This document shows positions 8,603 through 16,664 of a stretch of DNA of 64,000 nt, piece by piece; position 1 is the first letter of the stretch; each line of letters starts with the position of its first letter. This DNA comes from Gordonia araii NBRC 100433 (GTDB lineage Bacteria; Actinomycetota; Actinomycetes; Mycobacteriales; Mycobacteriaceae), in the NCBI RefSeq assembly GCF_000241265.1, contig NZ_BAEE01000048.1, forward strand, positions 1 to 64,000, given 5' to 3'. Under the pieces are notes generated by a model that made no database searches, was not told the origin of the DNA, and saw only the letters and a list, made by a program, of their open reading frames with translations. The position numbers and the translations under genes are program-made.

Positions 8603-9118
8603 CTAGGAGCCGCCTTCCTCCGGACACGTCTCCCCCTCGACCGTGAGCTTCCCGAAGAGCCGGCCGAGTTCGAGGAAGTCGTCTTCACCGAGCACGTTGA
8701 CGACATGCTCGACGACCAGCGCGTCGCGGCACGCTATCAATTCCCGGAGGTGCTCGAGACCGGCGGCGCTGGGGCGTACCCAGCGGTGCCGCGCGTCGTC
8801 GCCCTTGACCTCTTCGACGCGCTCGACCAGACCCGCGTCGATCAGACGGCTCACCTGCCGCGAGACCGTACTCATTTGAATGTGCGTGGCGGCGGCGATA
8901 TCGGAGATACGCATCCGCGGCTCGCGGCCAAGCGCCTCCAGCACGCGCAGATCCGGCGTCGACGAGAATCCGGCGTCGGCCAGCCGCTGATTGACCGTCG
9001 CGAGTAGCTTCCAGCCGCCATGGACCACCGACTCCCACGCGCAGCGCTGAGCCGGGGTCAGCGCTGCGCGTTCATCGGCAGCTTGTTGCTCATCGTCAAA
9101 GTCGCGTAACGCAGTCAT
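8603..9118 (-). CDS. MarR-family transcriptional regulator
   Basis: 171 residues with a winged-helix core. The recognition helix region reads I-S-D-I-A-A-A-T-H-I-Q-M-S-T-V-S-R-Q-V-S-R-L (about residues 71-92), followed by the wing with D-D-A-R-H-R-W-V. Flanking helices for dimerisation match the family length (140-170). No ligand can be predicted. The gene stands alone, convergent with the quinone oxidoreductase; the 84-bp upstream gap shows no obvious palindrome. Confidence 0.85.
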   Translation of the reverse strand: MTALRDFDDEQQAADERAALTPAQRCAWESVVHGGWKLLATVNQRLADAGFSSTPDLRVLEALGREPRMRISDIAAATHIQMSTVSRQVSRLIDAGLVERVEEVKGDDARHRWVRPSAAGLEHLRELIACRDALVVEHVVNVLGEDDFLELGRLFGKLTVEGETCPEEGGS

Positions 9119-9202
9119 TCGTCCATCTCATCTCCCTGGTGCCGGGGATTCTACCGCTGTCGGTTGGTCGATTGACCCACTTTGCGGTATCGAGCGAGCA
9201 AT

Positions 9203-10399
9203 TCAGGCAAGTGACCCAAGCGTTCGCACCAGGTGATCGACTTCATACGGTGTTGAATATGGCCCCAGCCCAATCGTAACGGCGCCACCCTCGTCGTTCA
9301 CGCCCAGTTGCTCGAGTGCGGGGCTTGGCACGTTGGCCAACGACCGGATGCCGTTGTCGGCGAGCCGCCGCACCACATGTTCGGCCGGCACGCCCGAAAC
9401 CATGAAGCTGGTGATCGGTACACGATGCTCGGACCGGCCGAATACGCGCACCGCCGACAGGCTCTCCAAGGAGTTCATCATGTAGTAGTCGAGCCGCTGC
9501 AGATACTCGTAGAGGCCGTCCATCGACGACGCCAGACGGTGCCGCCGCTTGCCGACGGCGTCATCGTCGAGATTGGCCAAATGCTCAACGGAGGCAACGA
9601 GACCGGCCAGCAGCCCGCCGGCCGGCGGCACGAGTTCCAGGCGCGCCGGACCGCTCGCCGAACGGTCGAGCGCAATCGGTTCGAGACGATCGATGCGCCG
9701 CGGATCCGCGAACACCATCGCGGCCAACCGCGGCCCTCCCCAGCGGTGCGCCGACACCAGGAAGACATCCGCACCGGACTCGGTGATGTCGAGCGGCAGA
9801 TAGGGCGCCGCCGCGCTCGCGTCGACGACGAGCAGTGCGCCTGCCGCACGCGTCTTAGCGGCCACCTCGGCGACGTCGGCGATCGCCCCGGATGTCGACG
9901 AGGCGAGAGGCAGGGCCACGACCTTCGTCGCGTCCCCGATGGCCGTCATGTACTGCTCGATCGGGATCGTCCCGGTCTCGATGTCACTCTCGGCCCAGCG
10001 GGTCCGCGCCCCGGCCGTCCCCGCTCGCCGTTCCCACGGCACGGTGTTGGCGGGGTCGCTGTCGCGCGACAAGAGCACTTCGGTGCCCCACCACGAATGA
10101 CCGTCGAAGGCATCGGCGAGCCCGCTGACCAGGTGCGCGACCGACGGCCCGATCACCACACCGGCCGGATCCCCCTTGACGAGGTCGGCGATCGCGCGGC
10201 GGGCGGAGGCCAGGGCGTCCCCGGTCGCGCGCGCACCGGGATTCGATGTGCCGGGGTCGGTGACGAGTTCCCGGAAACCGGACGAAACCGCCATGGCGAC
10301 CGATGCCGGGATCAACATGCCGGCCTGCGGATCGAGGCGAATCCACCCGTCGCCCAACACAGGAAAGAGTCCCCGGGCGTGGGCGACGTCGAACGGCAT
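9203..10399 (-). CDS. class V aminotransferase-fold protein (Rv3778c-like), PLP lysine replaced
   Basis: 398 residues with the cysteine desulfurase/class V aminotransferase fold. A substrate-loop-like N-terminus reads L-D-P-Q-A-G-M; then G-P-S-V-A-H-L-V near residue 83, V-V-D-A-S-A-A-A-P near residue 190 and S-A-H-R-W-G-G-P (215-222). In active relatives the residue after His is the lysine that binds PLP. Here it is Arg219, so normal transamination or desulfuration is doubtful. The same position in the galactan locus as Rv3778c suggests a conserved, possibly non-catalytic role. Divergent from bpa (48 bp between starts). Confidence 0.8.
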   Translation of the reverse strand: MPFDVAHARGLFPVLGDGWIRLDPQAGMLIPASVAMAVSSGFRELVTDPGTSNPGARATGDALASARRAIADLVKGDPAGVVIGPSVAHLVSGLADAFDGHSWWGTEVLLSRDSDPANTVPWERRAGTAGARTRWAESDIETGTIPIEQYMTAIGDATKVVALPLASSTSGAIADVAEVAAKTRAAGALLVVDASAAAPYLPLDITESGADVFLVSAHRWGGPRLAAMVFADPRRIDRLEPIALDRSASGPARLELVPPAGGLLAGLVASVEHLANLDDDAVGKRRHRLASSMDGLYEYLQRLDYYMMNSLESLSAVRVFGRSEHRVPITSFMVSGVPAEHVVRRLADNGIRSLANVPSPALEQLGVNDEGGAVTIGLGPYSTPYEVDHLVRTLGSLA

Positions 10400-10447
10400 T
10401 CCATCACGATAAACCGCGTCGCCTCGCGGCTGAACGGCAGTGACACA

Positions 10448-10984
10448 ATGATCACCATGACTGACGGCAGGTTCGGAATCCCACTCCCCCTTCCCGACGA
10501 GGAATCACCGCAGCAGATCATCGTGGTCGGCGGCGGTGGCGACGGCGAATCAGGCGACGATTCATCCGGTGTCGCCGACCTCGTCGAGCAGCCCGCGAAG
10601 GTCATGCGGATCGGCACAATGATCAAGCAGCTCCTCGAGGAGGTGAAGGCCGCACCCCTCGACGAGGCGTCGCGCAACCGCCTGCGCGACATCCACAAGT
10701 CGTCGATCCGCGAACTCGAAGACGGTCTCGCCCCCGAACTGCGCGAGGAGCTGGAACGCCTCGCCCTGCCGTTCACCGACGACGAGACGCCGTCGGATGC
10801 GGAGCTGCGCATCGCCCAGGCCCAGCTGGTCGGATGGCTCGAAGGCCTGTTCCACGGAATCCAGACGGCCTTGTTCGCCCAGCAGATGGCGGCACGGGCC
10901 CAACTGGAACAGATGCGGCAGGGAGCCCTGCCGGGACCGGCAGGCAACCCCGGCCACCCGCAGGGCCCGGGGCAGTACCTGTAG
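10448..10984 (+). CDS. bpa: bacterial proteasome activator Bpa/PafE
   Basis: 178 residues. The helical core contains V-E-Q-P-A-K-V-M-R-I-G-T-M-I-K-Q-L-L-E-E and A-Q-A-Q-L-V-G-W-L-E-G-L-F-H-G-I-Q, characteristic of PafE (Rv3780). The flexible Gly/Pro tail ends in G-Q-Y-L, the motif that docks into the 20S proteasome alpha ring and opens the gate without ATP. The N-terminal 35 residues are poorly conserved and acidic. ATG 10448 is used; ATG 10457 is also possible and neither has a strong ribosome site. The gene lies 21 bp before wzm. Confidence 0.93.
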   Translation: MITMTDGRFGIPLPLPDEESPQQIIVVGGGGDGESGDDSSGVADLVEQPAKVMRIGTMIKQLLEEVKAAPLDEASRNRLRDIHKSSIRELEDGLAPELREELERLALPFTDDETPSDAELRIAQAQLVGWLEGLFHGIQTALFAQQMAARAQLEQMRQGALPGPAGNPGHPQGPGQYL

Positions 10985-11005
10985 ACGCTTGTATGCTGGT
11001 GACCC

Positions 11006-11863
11006 GTGTCGGTAGCAGCAGATGAGCGGGTGATCCCTCCCCCGCCGGAGACGTCGGATTCCCGGACGTTCCGGCGCGCGTTCGCCGACCTGGTCGACGG
11101 GCTGTACAACTTCCAGCTCTGGTTCCACCTCGGCTGGACCGACATCAAGCAGCGCTATCGCCGCTCGGTGCTCGGCCCGCTGTGGATCACCATCGCCACC
11201 GGCGTCACCGCCGTCGCCATGGGCATCCTCTACGGCACGCTGTTCGGGTTCTCCATCAAGGAATTCCTGCCCTACGTCATCCTCGGCCTCATCTTCTGGA
11301 ACTTCATCCAGAACACCGTCCTCGACGGCTCGGTGGTCTTCTCCACCAACGAGGGACTGATCAAGCAGTTGCCCGCCCCGATCAGCGTGCACGTCTACCG
11401 CGTCGTGTGGCGGCAGCTCATCATCTTCGCGCACAACATCGTCATCTTCTTCGTCGTGCTCGCGGTGTTCCGCCCGCCGATCAACTGGTGGGCCCTGCTC
11501 TTCTTCCCGGCGATGGCCCTGTTCGTGCTCAACGCGGTCTGGGTGACCATCGTCTTCGGCATCCTCTCGACACGGTTCCGCGACATCTCCCAGCTGACGA
11601 CGACGATCGTCCAGCTCGCCTTCTTCATGACGCCGATCATCTGGAAGCTCGGCCCGGAGATGGGCAATCGGGTCGGCAGCCGCGCGAAGCTCGTCGAGCT
11701 CAACCCGCTGTTCCACTACATCGAGATCACCCGCGGACCGCTGCTCGGCGAGCACGTCGAGTTCTACCACTGGGGGATCGTCATCGCCTGCACCGCGCTG
11801 GGCTGCGTCGCCGCGCTGATCGTGCTGCGCAACTACCGGTCCCGCGTGGCGTACTGGGTTTAG
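11006..11863 (+). CDS. wzm: galactan/O-antigen-type ABC transporter permease Wzm
   Basis: 285 residues, ABC-2 type permease with six membrane helices between residues about 50 and 280 and the Wzm cytoplasmic entry Y-R-R-S-V-L-G-P-L-W. The GTG start at 11006 is 21 bp after bpa. With Wzt it moves the lipid-linked galactan precursor across the plasma membrane, as shown for Rv3783/Rv3781. The stop is followed 11 bp later by wzt, with a ribosome site (GGAG) inside the gap. Confidence 0.92.
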   Translation: MSVAADERVIPPPPETSDSRTFRRAFADLVDGLYNFQLWFHLGWTDIKQRYRRSVLGPLWITIATGVTAVAMGILYGTLFGFSIKEFLPYVILGLIFWNFIQNTVLDGSVVFSTNEGLIKQLPAPISVHVYRVVWRQLIIFAHNIVIFFVVLAVFRPPINWWALLFFPAMALFVLNAVWVTIVFGILSTRFRDISQLTTTIVQLAFFMTPIIWKLGPEMGNRVGSRAKLVELNPLFHYIEITRGPLLGEHVEFYHWGIVIACTALGCVAALIVLRNYRSRVAYWV

Positions 11864-11874
11864 GAGCAACGACC

Positions 11875-12750
11875 ATGTCCGACGAGACGCAGGCCGCGGT
11901 GAGCGGCGAGAAGCCGGCGCACGGCGCCCGCAACAAGAACAAGATCGTCGCGGCCTCCGACGTCCGGGTCGACACGTGGGACGCCTGCGTCGACTTTCCG
12001 ATCTTCGACGCCAAAACCCGCTCGCTCAAGAAATCCGTCCTGGGCCGCGCGGGCGGCGTGATCGGCGCGTCGGACTCCGGCGTGCCGATGGTCGAAGCAC
12101 TGCGCAACATCAACCTGCACCTCGAACACGGCGACCGCGTCGGCCTCGTCGGTCACAACGGCGCCGGCAAGTCGACCCTGCTGCGCCTGCTGTCGGGAAT
12201 CTACGAACCCACGCGCGGGTCGTGCCGCGTGCGCGGTCGCGTCGCTCCCGTCTTCGACCTCGGCGTCGGCATGGACCCGGAGATCTCCGGCTTCGAGAAC
12301 ATCGTCATCCGCGGCATGTTTCTGGGCATGTCCCGCAAGGAGATGCTCGCCAAGACCGATGACATCGCCGAGTTCACCGAACTCGGGCAGCACCTGGAAA
12401 TGCCGCTGCGGACCTACTCCACGGGCATGCGCGTGCGCCTGGCCCTCGGTGTCGTGACCAGCATCGACCCCGAGATCCTCATCCTCGACGAGGGCATCGG
12501 AGCGGTCGACGCCGACTTCATGCGCAAGGCCCGCGTGCGTCTGCAGGCGCTGGTCGAGCGGTCCGGCATCCTGGTGTTCGCCAGCCATTCCAACGAGTTC
12601 CTCGCTCAGCTGTGCGACCGCGCCCTCTGGATCGACAAGGGCGAGATCAAGATGGAAGGCGGCATCGAGGAGGTCGTCGGCGCGTACGAGGGGCCCAACG
12701 CCGCCGCGCAGGTCCGCAAGGTGCTGGCCCGCATGGAGGCCGGCGAGTGA
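11875..12750 (+). CDS. wzt: galactan/O-antigen-type ABC transporter ATPase Wzt
   Basis: 291 residues. Walker A G-H-N-G-A-G-K-S-T (about 94-102), signature Y-S-T-G-M-R-V-R-L-A (about 182-191), Walker B I-L-I-L-D-E-G (about 201-207), and switch His in F-A-S-H-S. There is no C-terminal carbohydrate-binding extension, as in the mycobacterial protein, suggesting export without chain-end recognition. The ATG has GGAG about 8 nt upstream. The stop overlaps the GTG of glfT1 (GTGA), so permease, ATPase and galactan priming enzyme are made together. Confidence 0.92.
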   Translation: MSDETQAAVSGEKPAHGARNKNKIVAASDVRVDTWDACVDFPIFDAKTRSLKKSVLGRAGGVIGASDSGVPMVEALRNINLHLEHGDRVGLVGHNGAGKSTLLRLLSGIYEPTRGSCRVRGRVAPVFDLGVGMDPEISGFENIVIRGMFLGMSRKEMLAKTDDIAEFTELGQHLEMPLRTYSTGMRVRLALGVVTSIDPEILILDEGIGAVDADFMRKARVRLQALVERSGILVFASHSNEFLAQLCDRALWIDKGEIKMEGGIEEVVGAYEGPNAAAQVRKVLARMEAGE

Positions 12751-13661
12751 CGGCCGCTTCGCAACGCGTCGTCGCCGTGATCGTCACCCACCGCCGCGCC
12801 GAACTGCTCGCCGAATCGACGACGGTGATCGCCGGTCAGTCGCGGCCGGTCGACCACCTCATCGTCGTCGACAACGCCGACGAGCAGGTCGTCGCCGATC
12901 ATGTTGCCGCCCTCGATATCCCGACGACGTACATCGGGTCCCGGCACAATCTCGGCGGCGCGGGCGGATTCGCTCTCGGAATGTTGCACGCGCTGGCGCT
13001 CGGCGCCGACTGGGTGTGGTGCGCCGACGACGACGGACGGCCCGAGGGGCCCGAGGTCCTCGCGACGCTGCTCGACTGCGCGCAGCGCCACGGGCTCGGC
13101 GAGGTGTCGCCGGTGGTGGCGAACATCGACGATCCCGACGCGCTCGCCTTCCCGTTGCGGCGCGGACTGGTGTGGCGCCGCAAGCGGTCGGAGCTGTTCG
13201 GGCCCGGCGAGGATTCGTCGGACGACCTGTTGCCCGGCATCGCGTCGTTGATGAACGGCGCGCTGTTCGCCGCCGACACCATCGACCGCGTCGGGGTGCC
13301 GGATCTGCGGTTGTTCGTCCGCGGCGACGAGGTCGAGATGCACCGCCGCCTGGTTCGTTCGGGCATCGCCTTCGGCACCTGTCTGACCACGGCCTATCTG
13401 CACCCGGACGGCAGTGACGAGTTCCGCCCGATTCTCGGTGGCCGGATGCACACCCAGTACCCCGACAACGAGACGAAGCGCTTCTTCACCTACCGCAACC
13501 GCGGCTACCTGATGGCCCAGCCGGGCATGCGCAAGCTCCTGCCGCAGGAGTACGCGCGTTTCGCCTGGTTCTTCCTCGTGCAGCAGCGCGACCTGGCCGG
13601 GTTCCGCGAATGGCTGCGCCTGCGACGGCTCGGCCGCAACGAGCACTTCGACCGCCCGTAG
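12747..13661 (+). CDS. glfT1: galactofuranosyltransferase GlfT1
   Basis: 304 residues, the same length as Rv3782. GT2 fold: V-V-A-V-I-V-T-H at the start, the donor motif C-A-D-D-D-G-R (about 92-98), and a metal/acceptor region L-F-V-R-G-D-E-V-E (about 189-197). It adds the first two galactofuranose residues to decaprenyl-PP-GlcNAc-Rha on the cytoplasmic face. The start is GTG 12747, coupled to wzt by a 4-bp overlap; the longer upstream open frame is antisense noise inside wzt. Confidence 0.93.
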   Translation: MTAASQRVVAVIVTHRRAELLAESTTVIAGQSRPVDHLIVVDNADEQVVADHVAALDIPTTYIGSRHNLGGAGGFALGMLHALALGADWVWCADDDGRPEGPEVLATLLDCAQRHGLGEVSPVVANIDDPDALAFPLRRGLVWRRKRSELFGPGEDSSDDLLPGIASLMNGALFAADTIDRVGVPDLRLFVRGDEVEMHRRLVRSGIAFGTCLTTAYLHPDGSDEFRPILGGRMHTQYPDNETKRFFTYRNRGYLMAQPGMRKLLPQEYARFAWFFLVQQRDLAGFREWLRLRRLGRNEHFDRP

Positions 13662-14045
13662 TAGCGTCGCGACCTCGTCGGGCGATGGTCTCGATACGAA
13701 TCGCTCCTTCGTCGCGATTCACTCGACCACCGATAGTGATTCCCGTCTTCCCGGTGGTCGAGTGCCGACGAGGCGCCAGCCGAGTCGGCGTATCGAGACC
13801 CCGCAAGCCGACATGCCAACGATTCCCCCACGGTGGTCGAGTGCCTACGAGGCGCTAGCCGAGTCGGCGTATCGAGACCCGGCGAGACGCCATGCCAACG
13901 ACCCCTCACGGTGGGTGGTCGAGGGGCACCCTCACGGTCGTCGCGGAGCACCCCACGGTGGTCGAGTGCCGACGAGGCGCTAGCCGAGTCGGCGTATCGA
14001 GACCCGGCGAGACAGCATGCCAACCCGGTTACCGCACCACAAAAC
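13662..14045. repeat. field of interspersed 48-bp repeats, non-coding
   Basis: No gene is seen between glfT1 and the operator at 14045. The stretch holds at least four copies of one element: 13687-13731 (forward, variant core), and 13753-13800, 13832-13879 and 13957-14004 (all reverse). A partial copy lies near 13914. The element begins GGTCTCGATACG and ends CACTCGACCACC with an imperfectly palindromic core, so each copy can form a hairpin. Spacers share a short GGCGAGAC-x-x-CATGCCAA segment, so the units look like local tandem amplification of a REP-like element. Confidence 0.85.
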
Positions 14046-14060
14046 TAGAACATGTTCTAG
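14045..14060. promoter_or_regulatory. KstR-type operator upstream of LLM/SDR operon
   Basis: A perfect 16-bp palindrome CTAGAACATGTTCTAG. Its central 14 bases fit the published KstR pattern T-N2-AAC-N2-GTT-N2-A. It lies 40 bp before the ATG of the oxidoreductase gene, in a position to block transcription. Two other sites of the same pattern occur in the window. KstR recognition is inferred from the motif alone. Confidence 0.7.
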
Positions 14061-14100
14061 TGTGTGGGAGAGACACGCTGTCCCCTCCCAAGGAGCACCG

Positions 14101-14979
14101 ATGCGGTTCACATTCGCCGAGGCGATGACCGACCCCAGTTACTACGCACCACTGGCCCAAGCCGCCGAGGCCGCCGGGTACGACGGGATGACGATCCCCG
14201 ACTCGGTCGCCTACCCGGAAGAATCCGACGCGAAGTACCCCTACACCCCCGACGGCAACCGCGAGTTCCTCGAGGACAAGGCCTTCATCGAAACCTTCAT
14301 CCAGGCCGCCGCGCTCGGTGCGGTCACGACGAAGATCCGCTTCACCCCTTTCGTCGTGAAGCTCCCCATCCGCCCGCCCGCCCTCGTCGCCAAGCAGGCG
14401 ATGTCGGTGGCATACCTGACGAACAACCGTCTCGCCCTCGGTGTCGGCACCAGCCCCTGGCCCGAGGATTACGAGATCATGGGCGTCGACTTCGCTCGCC
14501 GCGGCAAGCGGATGGACGAGTGCATGGACATCATCAAGGGCCTGGAAACCGGCGACTACTTCGAATTCCACGGCGAGTTCTACGACATCCCCAAGATCAA
14601 GATGAGTCCCGCTCCGACCGAGCACATCCCCCTGCTCGTCGGCGGTCACGCCGATCTGGCCCTCAAGCGCGCGGTCATCCGGGGCGACGGATGGATGCAC
14701 GGCGGCGGCCCGCCCGAGGAACTCGACGCGCTGCTTGAGAAGATCGCCGGGATTCGCAAGGCGGAGGGCAAGGAGAACGACCCGTTCGAGATCCACGTGA
14801 TCTCGACGGACGCCTACACGGTGGACGGCTGCAAACGTCTGGAAGACAAGGGCATCACCGACGTCATCGTCGGCTTCCGCATGCCGTACATCATGGGGTC
14901 CGACGACGAGCCGTTGCAGAAGAAGGTCGACCACCTCAACTGGTACGGCGAGAACATCATCGCCAAGGTCAACGGCTGA
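14101..14979 (+). CDS. LLM-class F420-dependent oxidoreductase (Rv3520c-like)
   Basis: 292 residues, luciferase-like TIM barrel. A strong AAGGAG lies 7 nt before ATG 14101. Family features include the N-terminal F-A-E-A strand, D-G-M-T-I-P-D-S, the L-A-L-G-V-G-T-S-P-W-P turn (about 116-126) near the F420 site, and P-L-L-V-G-G-H near residue 180. The KstR-like palindrome upstream parallels Rv3520c, an F420-type oxidoreductase in the mycobacterial KstR regulon. A steroid-related substrate is therefore likely but not shown. The stop codon TGA shares its last base with the ATG of the SDR gene. Confidence 0.8.
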   Translation: MRFTFAEAMTDPSYYAPLAQAAEAAGYDGMTIPDSVAYPEESDAKYPYTPDGNREFLEDKAFIETFIQAAALGAVTTKIRFTPFVVKLPIRPPALVAKQAMSVAYLTNNRLALGVGTSPWPEDYEIMGVDFARRGKRMDECMDIIKGLETGDYFEFHGEFYDIPKIKMSPAPTEHIPLLVGGHADLALKRAVIRGDGWMHGGGPPEELDALLEKIAGIRKAEGKENDPFEIHVISTDAYTVDGCKRLEDKGITDVIVGFRMPYIMGSDDEPLQKKVDHLNWYGENIIAKVNG

Positions 14980-15728
14980 TGGGACGCCTCGACGGGAAGG
15001 TCGCGCTGATCAGCGGCGGTGCACGCGGCCTCGGCGCGTCGCACGCGCGTCGATTCGTCGACGAAGGCGCCAGCGTGGTGATCGGCGACATTCTCGTCGA
15101 AGAAGGCAAAGCGCTGGCCGACGAACTCGGTGCCGCGGCGGCCTTCGCCGAACTCGATGTGACCGACGCGGATTCGTGGGCTCGGGCCGTCGAGCAGACG
15201 ACCGAAAGATTCGGCACGCCGACGATCCTCGTCAACAACGCCGGCATCCAGAACGGCGGGCTGATCGGGTCCTTCGACCTCGGCGAGTGGGACCGGATCG
15301 TCGCGATCAATCTGACCGGCTCATTCCTGGGCTGCCGCGCGGTGGCCGACCCGATGATCGCCGCCGGGAACGGCGGTTCGATCATCAACACGTCGTCGAT
15401 ATCGGGCTTCCTCGGTTCGGTCGGCACCCACGGTTACAGCGCCACGAAGTTCGCCATCCGGGGCCTGACCAAGTCGGTGGCCGTCGAACTCGCACCCCAC
15501 AACATCCGGTGCAACTCGATCCACCCGGCCCAGGCGCGCACCGACATGGCCGCCGGCATCCCCGAGGATTTCCTGCAGACACCGCTGGGGCGGGCCGCCG
15601 ATCCAGCGGAGATCACCAACGTCGTGCTCTTCCTCGCGTCGGACGAAAGCTCCTACTGCACGGGTGCGGAATACCTCGTCGACGGCGGTCTCACGTCGAC
15701 CGTTCCGTACAACCTGCCGACTAGCTAG
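14979..15728 (+). CDS. SDR-family dehydrogenase, 20-beta/3-alpha hydroxysteroid dehydrogenase-like (Rv2002/FabG3-like)
   Basis: 249 residues, classical short-chain dehydrogenase. The cofactor loop is G-G-A-R-G-L-G (about 14-20), with D38 in G-D-I-L-V-E-E favouring NAD(H), then N-N-A-G, catalytic Ser in N-T-S-S-I-S-G, and Y-S-A-T-K. The stretches G-A-R-G-L-G-A-S-H, N-S-I-H-P and S-S-Y-C-T-G-A-E-Y-L-V-D-G-G closely follow Rv2002 (FabG3), a 20-beta-hydroxysteroid dehydrogenase. Start and stop overlap with the LLM gene, so both are one operon under the KstR-like site. The substrate is probably a steroid. Confidence 0.8.
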   Translation: MGRLDGKVALISGGARGLGASHARRFVDEGASVVIGDILVEEGKALADELGAAAAFAELDVTDADSWARAVEQTTERFGTPTILVNNAGIQNGGLIGSFDLGEWDRIVAINLTGSFLGCRAVADPMIAAGNGGSIINTSSISGFLGSVGTHGYSATKFAIRGLTKSVAVELAPHNIRCNSIHPAQARTDMAAGIPEDFLQTPLGRAADPAEITNVVLFLASDESSYCTGAEYLVDGGLTSTVPYNLPTS

Positions 15729-15732
15729 CTGG

Positions 15733-16101
15733 TCAGCTGCTCGACCAGACGCCCAGCTCGTTGCCGGCCGGGTCGGCGAAGTGGAACCTGCGTCCGCCCG
15801 GAAACTCGTACGGGTCTTGGAGAATCGTTCCGCCCGCGTCTTGAACGGCCGTCACCGTGGCGTCCAGATCGTCCGAGTAGAGCAGGATCAGCGGTCCGCC
15901 CGCGCCGCGAGGTTCCGCCTCGGGCGTGAATCCGCCATCCTCGTCGTCGCCTGGCCGGGACTTGAATCCGACGTACGCCGGGGCGCCGGGCGGCCCGTAG
16001 TCGGCGAACGACCAACCGAACGCTGCGCCGTAGAACGACTTGGCCGCGGCCAGGTCCGGTGCCGGTAGCTCGACGTAGTTGACGCTGTGATGGATGATCA
16101 T
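15733..16101 (-). CDS. VOC-family (glyoxalase/bleomycin-resistance-like) protein
   Basis: 122 residues made of two beta-alpha-beta-beta-beta modules. The first begins H-H-S-V-N-Y-V-E-L-P-A-P-D-L-A-A-A-K-S-F-Y; the second ends F-H-F-A-D-P-A-G-N-E-L-G-V-W. Likely metal ligands are His4/5 and the Glu of the final motif, but one or more may be lost. The family is too broad for a substrate to be named. It is convergent with the SDR gene (4 bp between stops) and 31 bp downstream of the GtrA gene's stop. Confidence 0.75.
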   Translation of the reverse strand: MIIHHSVNYVELPAPDLAAAKSFYGAAFGWSFADYGPPGAPAYVGFKSRPGDDEDGGFTPEAEPRGAGGPLILLYSDDLDATVTAVQDAGGTILQDPYEFPGGRRFHFADPAGNELGVWSSS

Positions 16102-16132
16102 GCGTCGACCGTATGCCGTCGGTCCGACATCG

Positions 16133-16645
16133 CTATTTCATCTTGAAGATGACGGCGCGCTGCACCACGAAGTTGATGACCGTCGCGGTGCCCTGGGCGA
16201 TGACGAACGACACCGCCGACATCAGCTTGTTGTCGCTGGTCCACAGGTGCTCGAGGACCGCATAGATACCCACCTGGACGGCAAACGTCGTCAGATACAG
16301 CAGCATGACCGCGACGAAGCGGGCGGCGCTCGGCTCGGCCTTGAACGTCCAGCGCCGGTTGATCAGATACGCGGTCGTCGTACCGAGTACGAAACCCAGT
16401 GCTTTGGCGTACGCGGGATCCCACCCGAGGCCGTACTGCAGCAGCATCGTGAGGCCGAAGTCGAGCACCGCCGACCCTGCGCCGGTGATGATGAATCGGA
16501 TGATCGCGGTCTTGAGATCGACGTCGTCGGCCATCTCCTCCGGACCGTCGATCGGCAGCTCCATCGGAGCCGGGATGTGCGGGTGGTGCTCCGCCTCGCC
16601 GGGCCCGCCAGCGGACTTTTCAGAATCAGGCACGCAGACCACCAT
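16133..16645 (-). CDS. GtrA-family membrane protein (Rv3789-like)
   Basis: 170 residues with four membrane helices. The core contains A-Y-L-I-N-R-R-W-T-F-K-A-E-P-S, R-F-V-A-V-M-L-L-Y and V-I-A-Q-G-T-A-T-V-I-N-F-V-V-Q-R-A-V-I-F, which closely follow Rv3789, the gene next to dprE1 in M. tuberculosis. Proposed roles there are decaprenyl-phospho-arabinose handling or anchoring of AftA. Here the first 45 residues are an extra polar segment; translation could instead begin at Met38. It is divergent from plsC with only 19 bp between start codons. Confidence 0.85.
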   Translation of the reverse strand: MVVCVPDSEKSAGGPGEAEHHPHIPAPMELPIDGPEEMADDVDLKTAIIRFIITGAGSAVLDFGLTMLLQYGLGWDPAYAKALGFVLGTTTAYLINRRWTFKAEPSAARFVAVMLLYLTTFAVQVGIYAVLEHLWTSDNKLMSAVSFVIAQGTATVINFVVQRAVIFKMK

Positions 16646-16664
16646 AGGTGGTAGACCTCAGTAC

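Noticed and set aside
9308-10447. Long open frame upstream of and in frame with bpa
   Set aside because: It is antisense to the aminotransferase-like gene, and its sequence is Arg/His-rich with no recognisable family. The Bpa protein begins near 10448 by length.
10562-11869. Long minus-strand open frame of 435 codons across bpa and wzm
   Set aside because: Its codons are the mirror of two well-supported genes and its composition (Asp/Glu/Arg-rich) is typical of antisense frames in GC-rich DNA.
13687-14004. Possible CRISPR array from regularly spaced repeats
   Set aside because: Copies are in mixed orientation, cores vary, spacing is irregular, no cas genes are present and copies also occur at other loci, including inside pks13.
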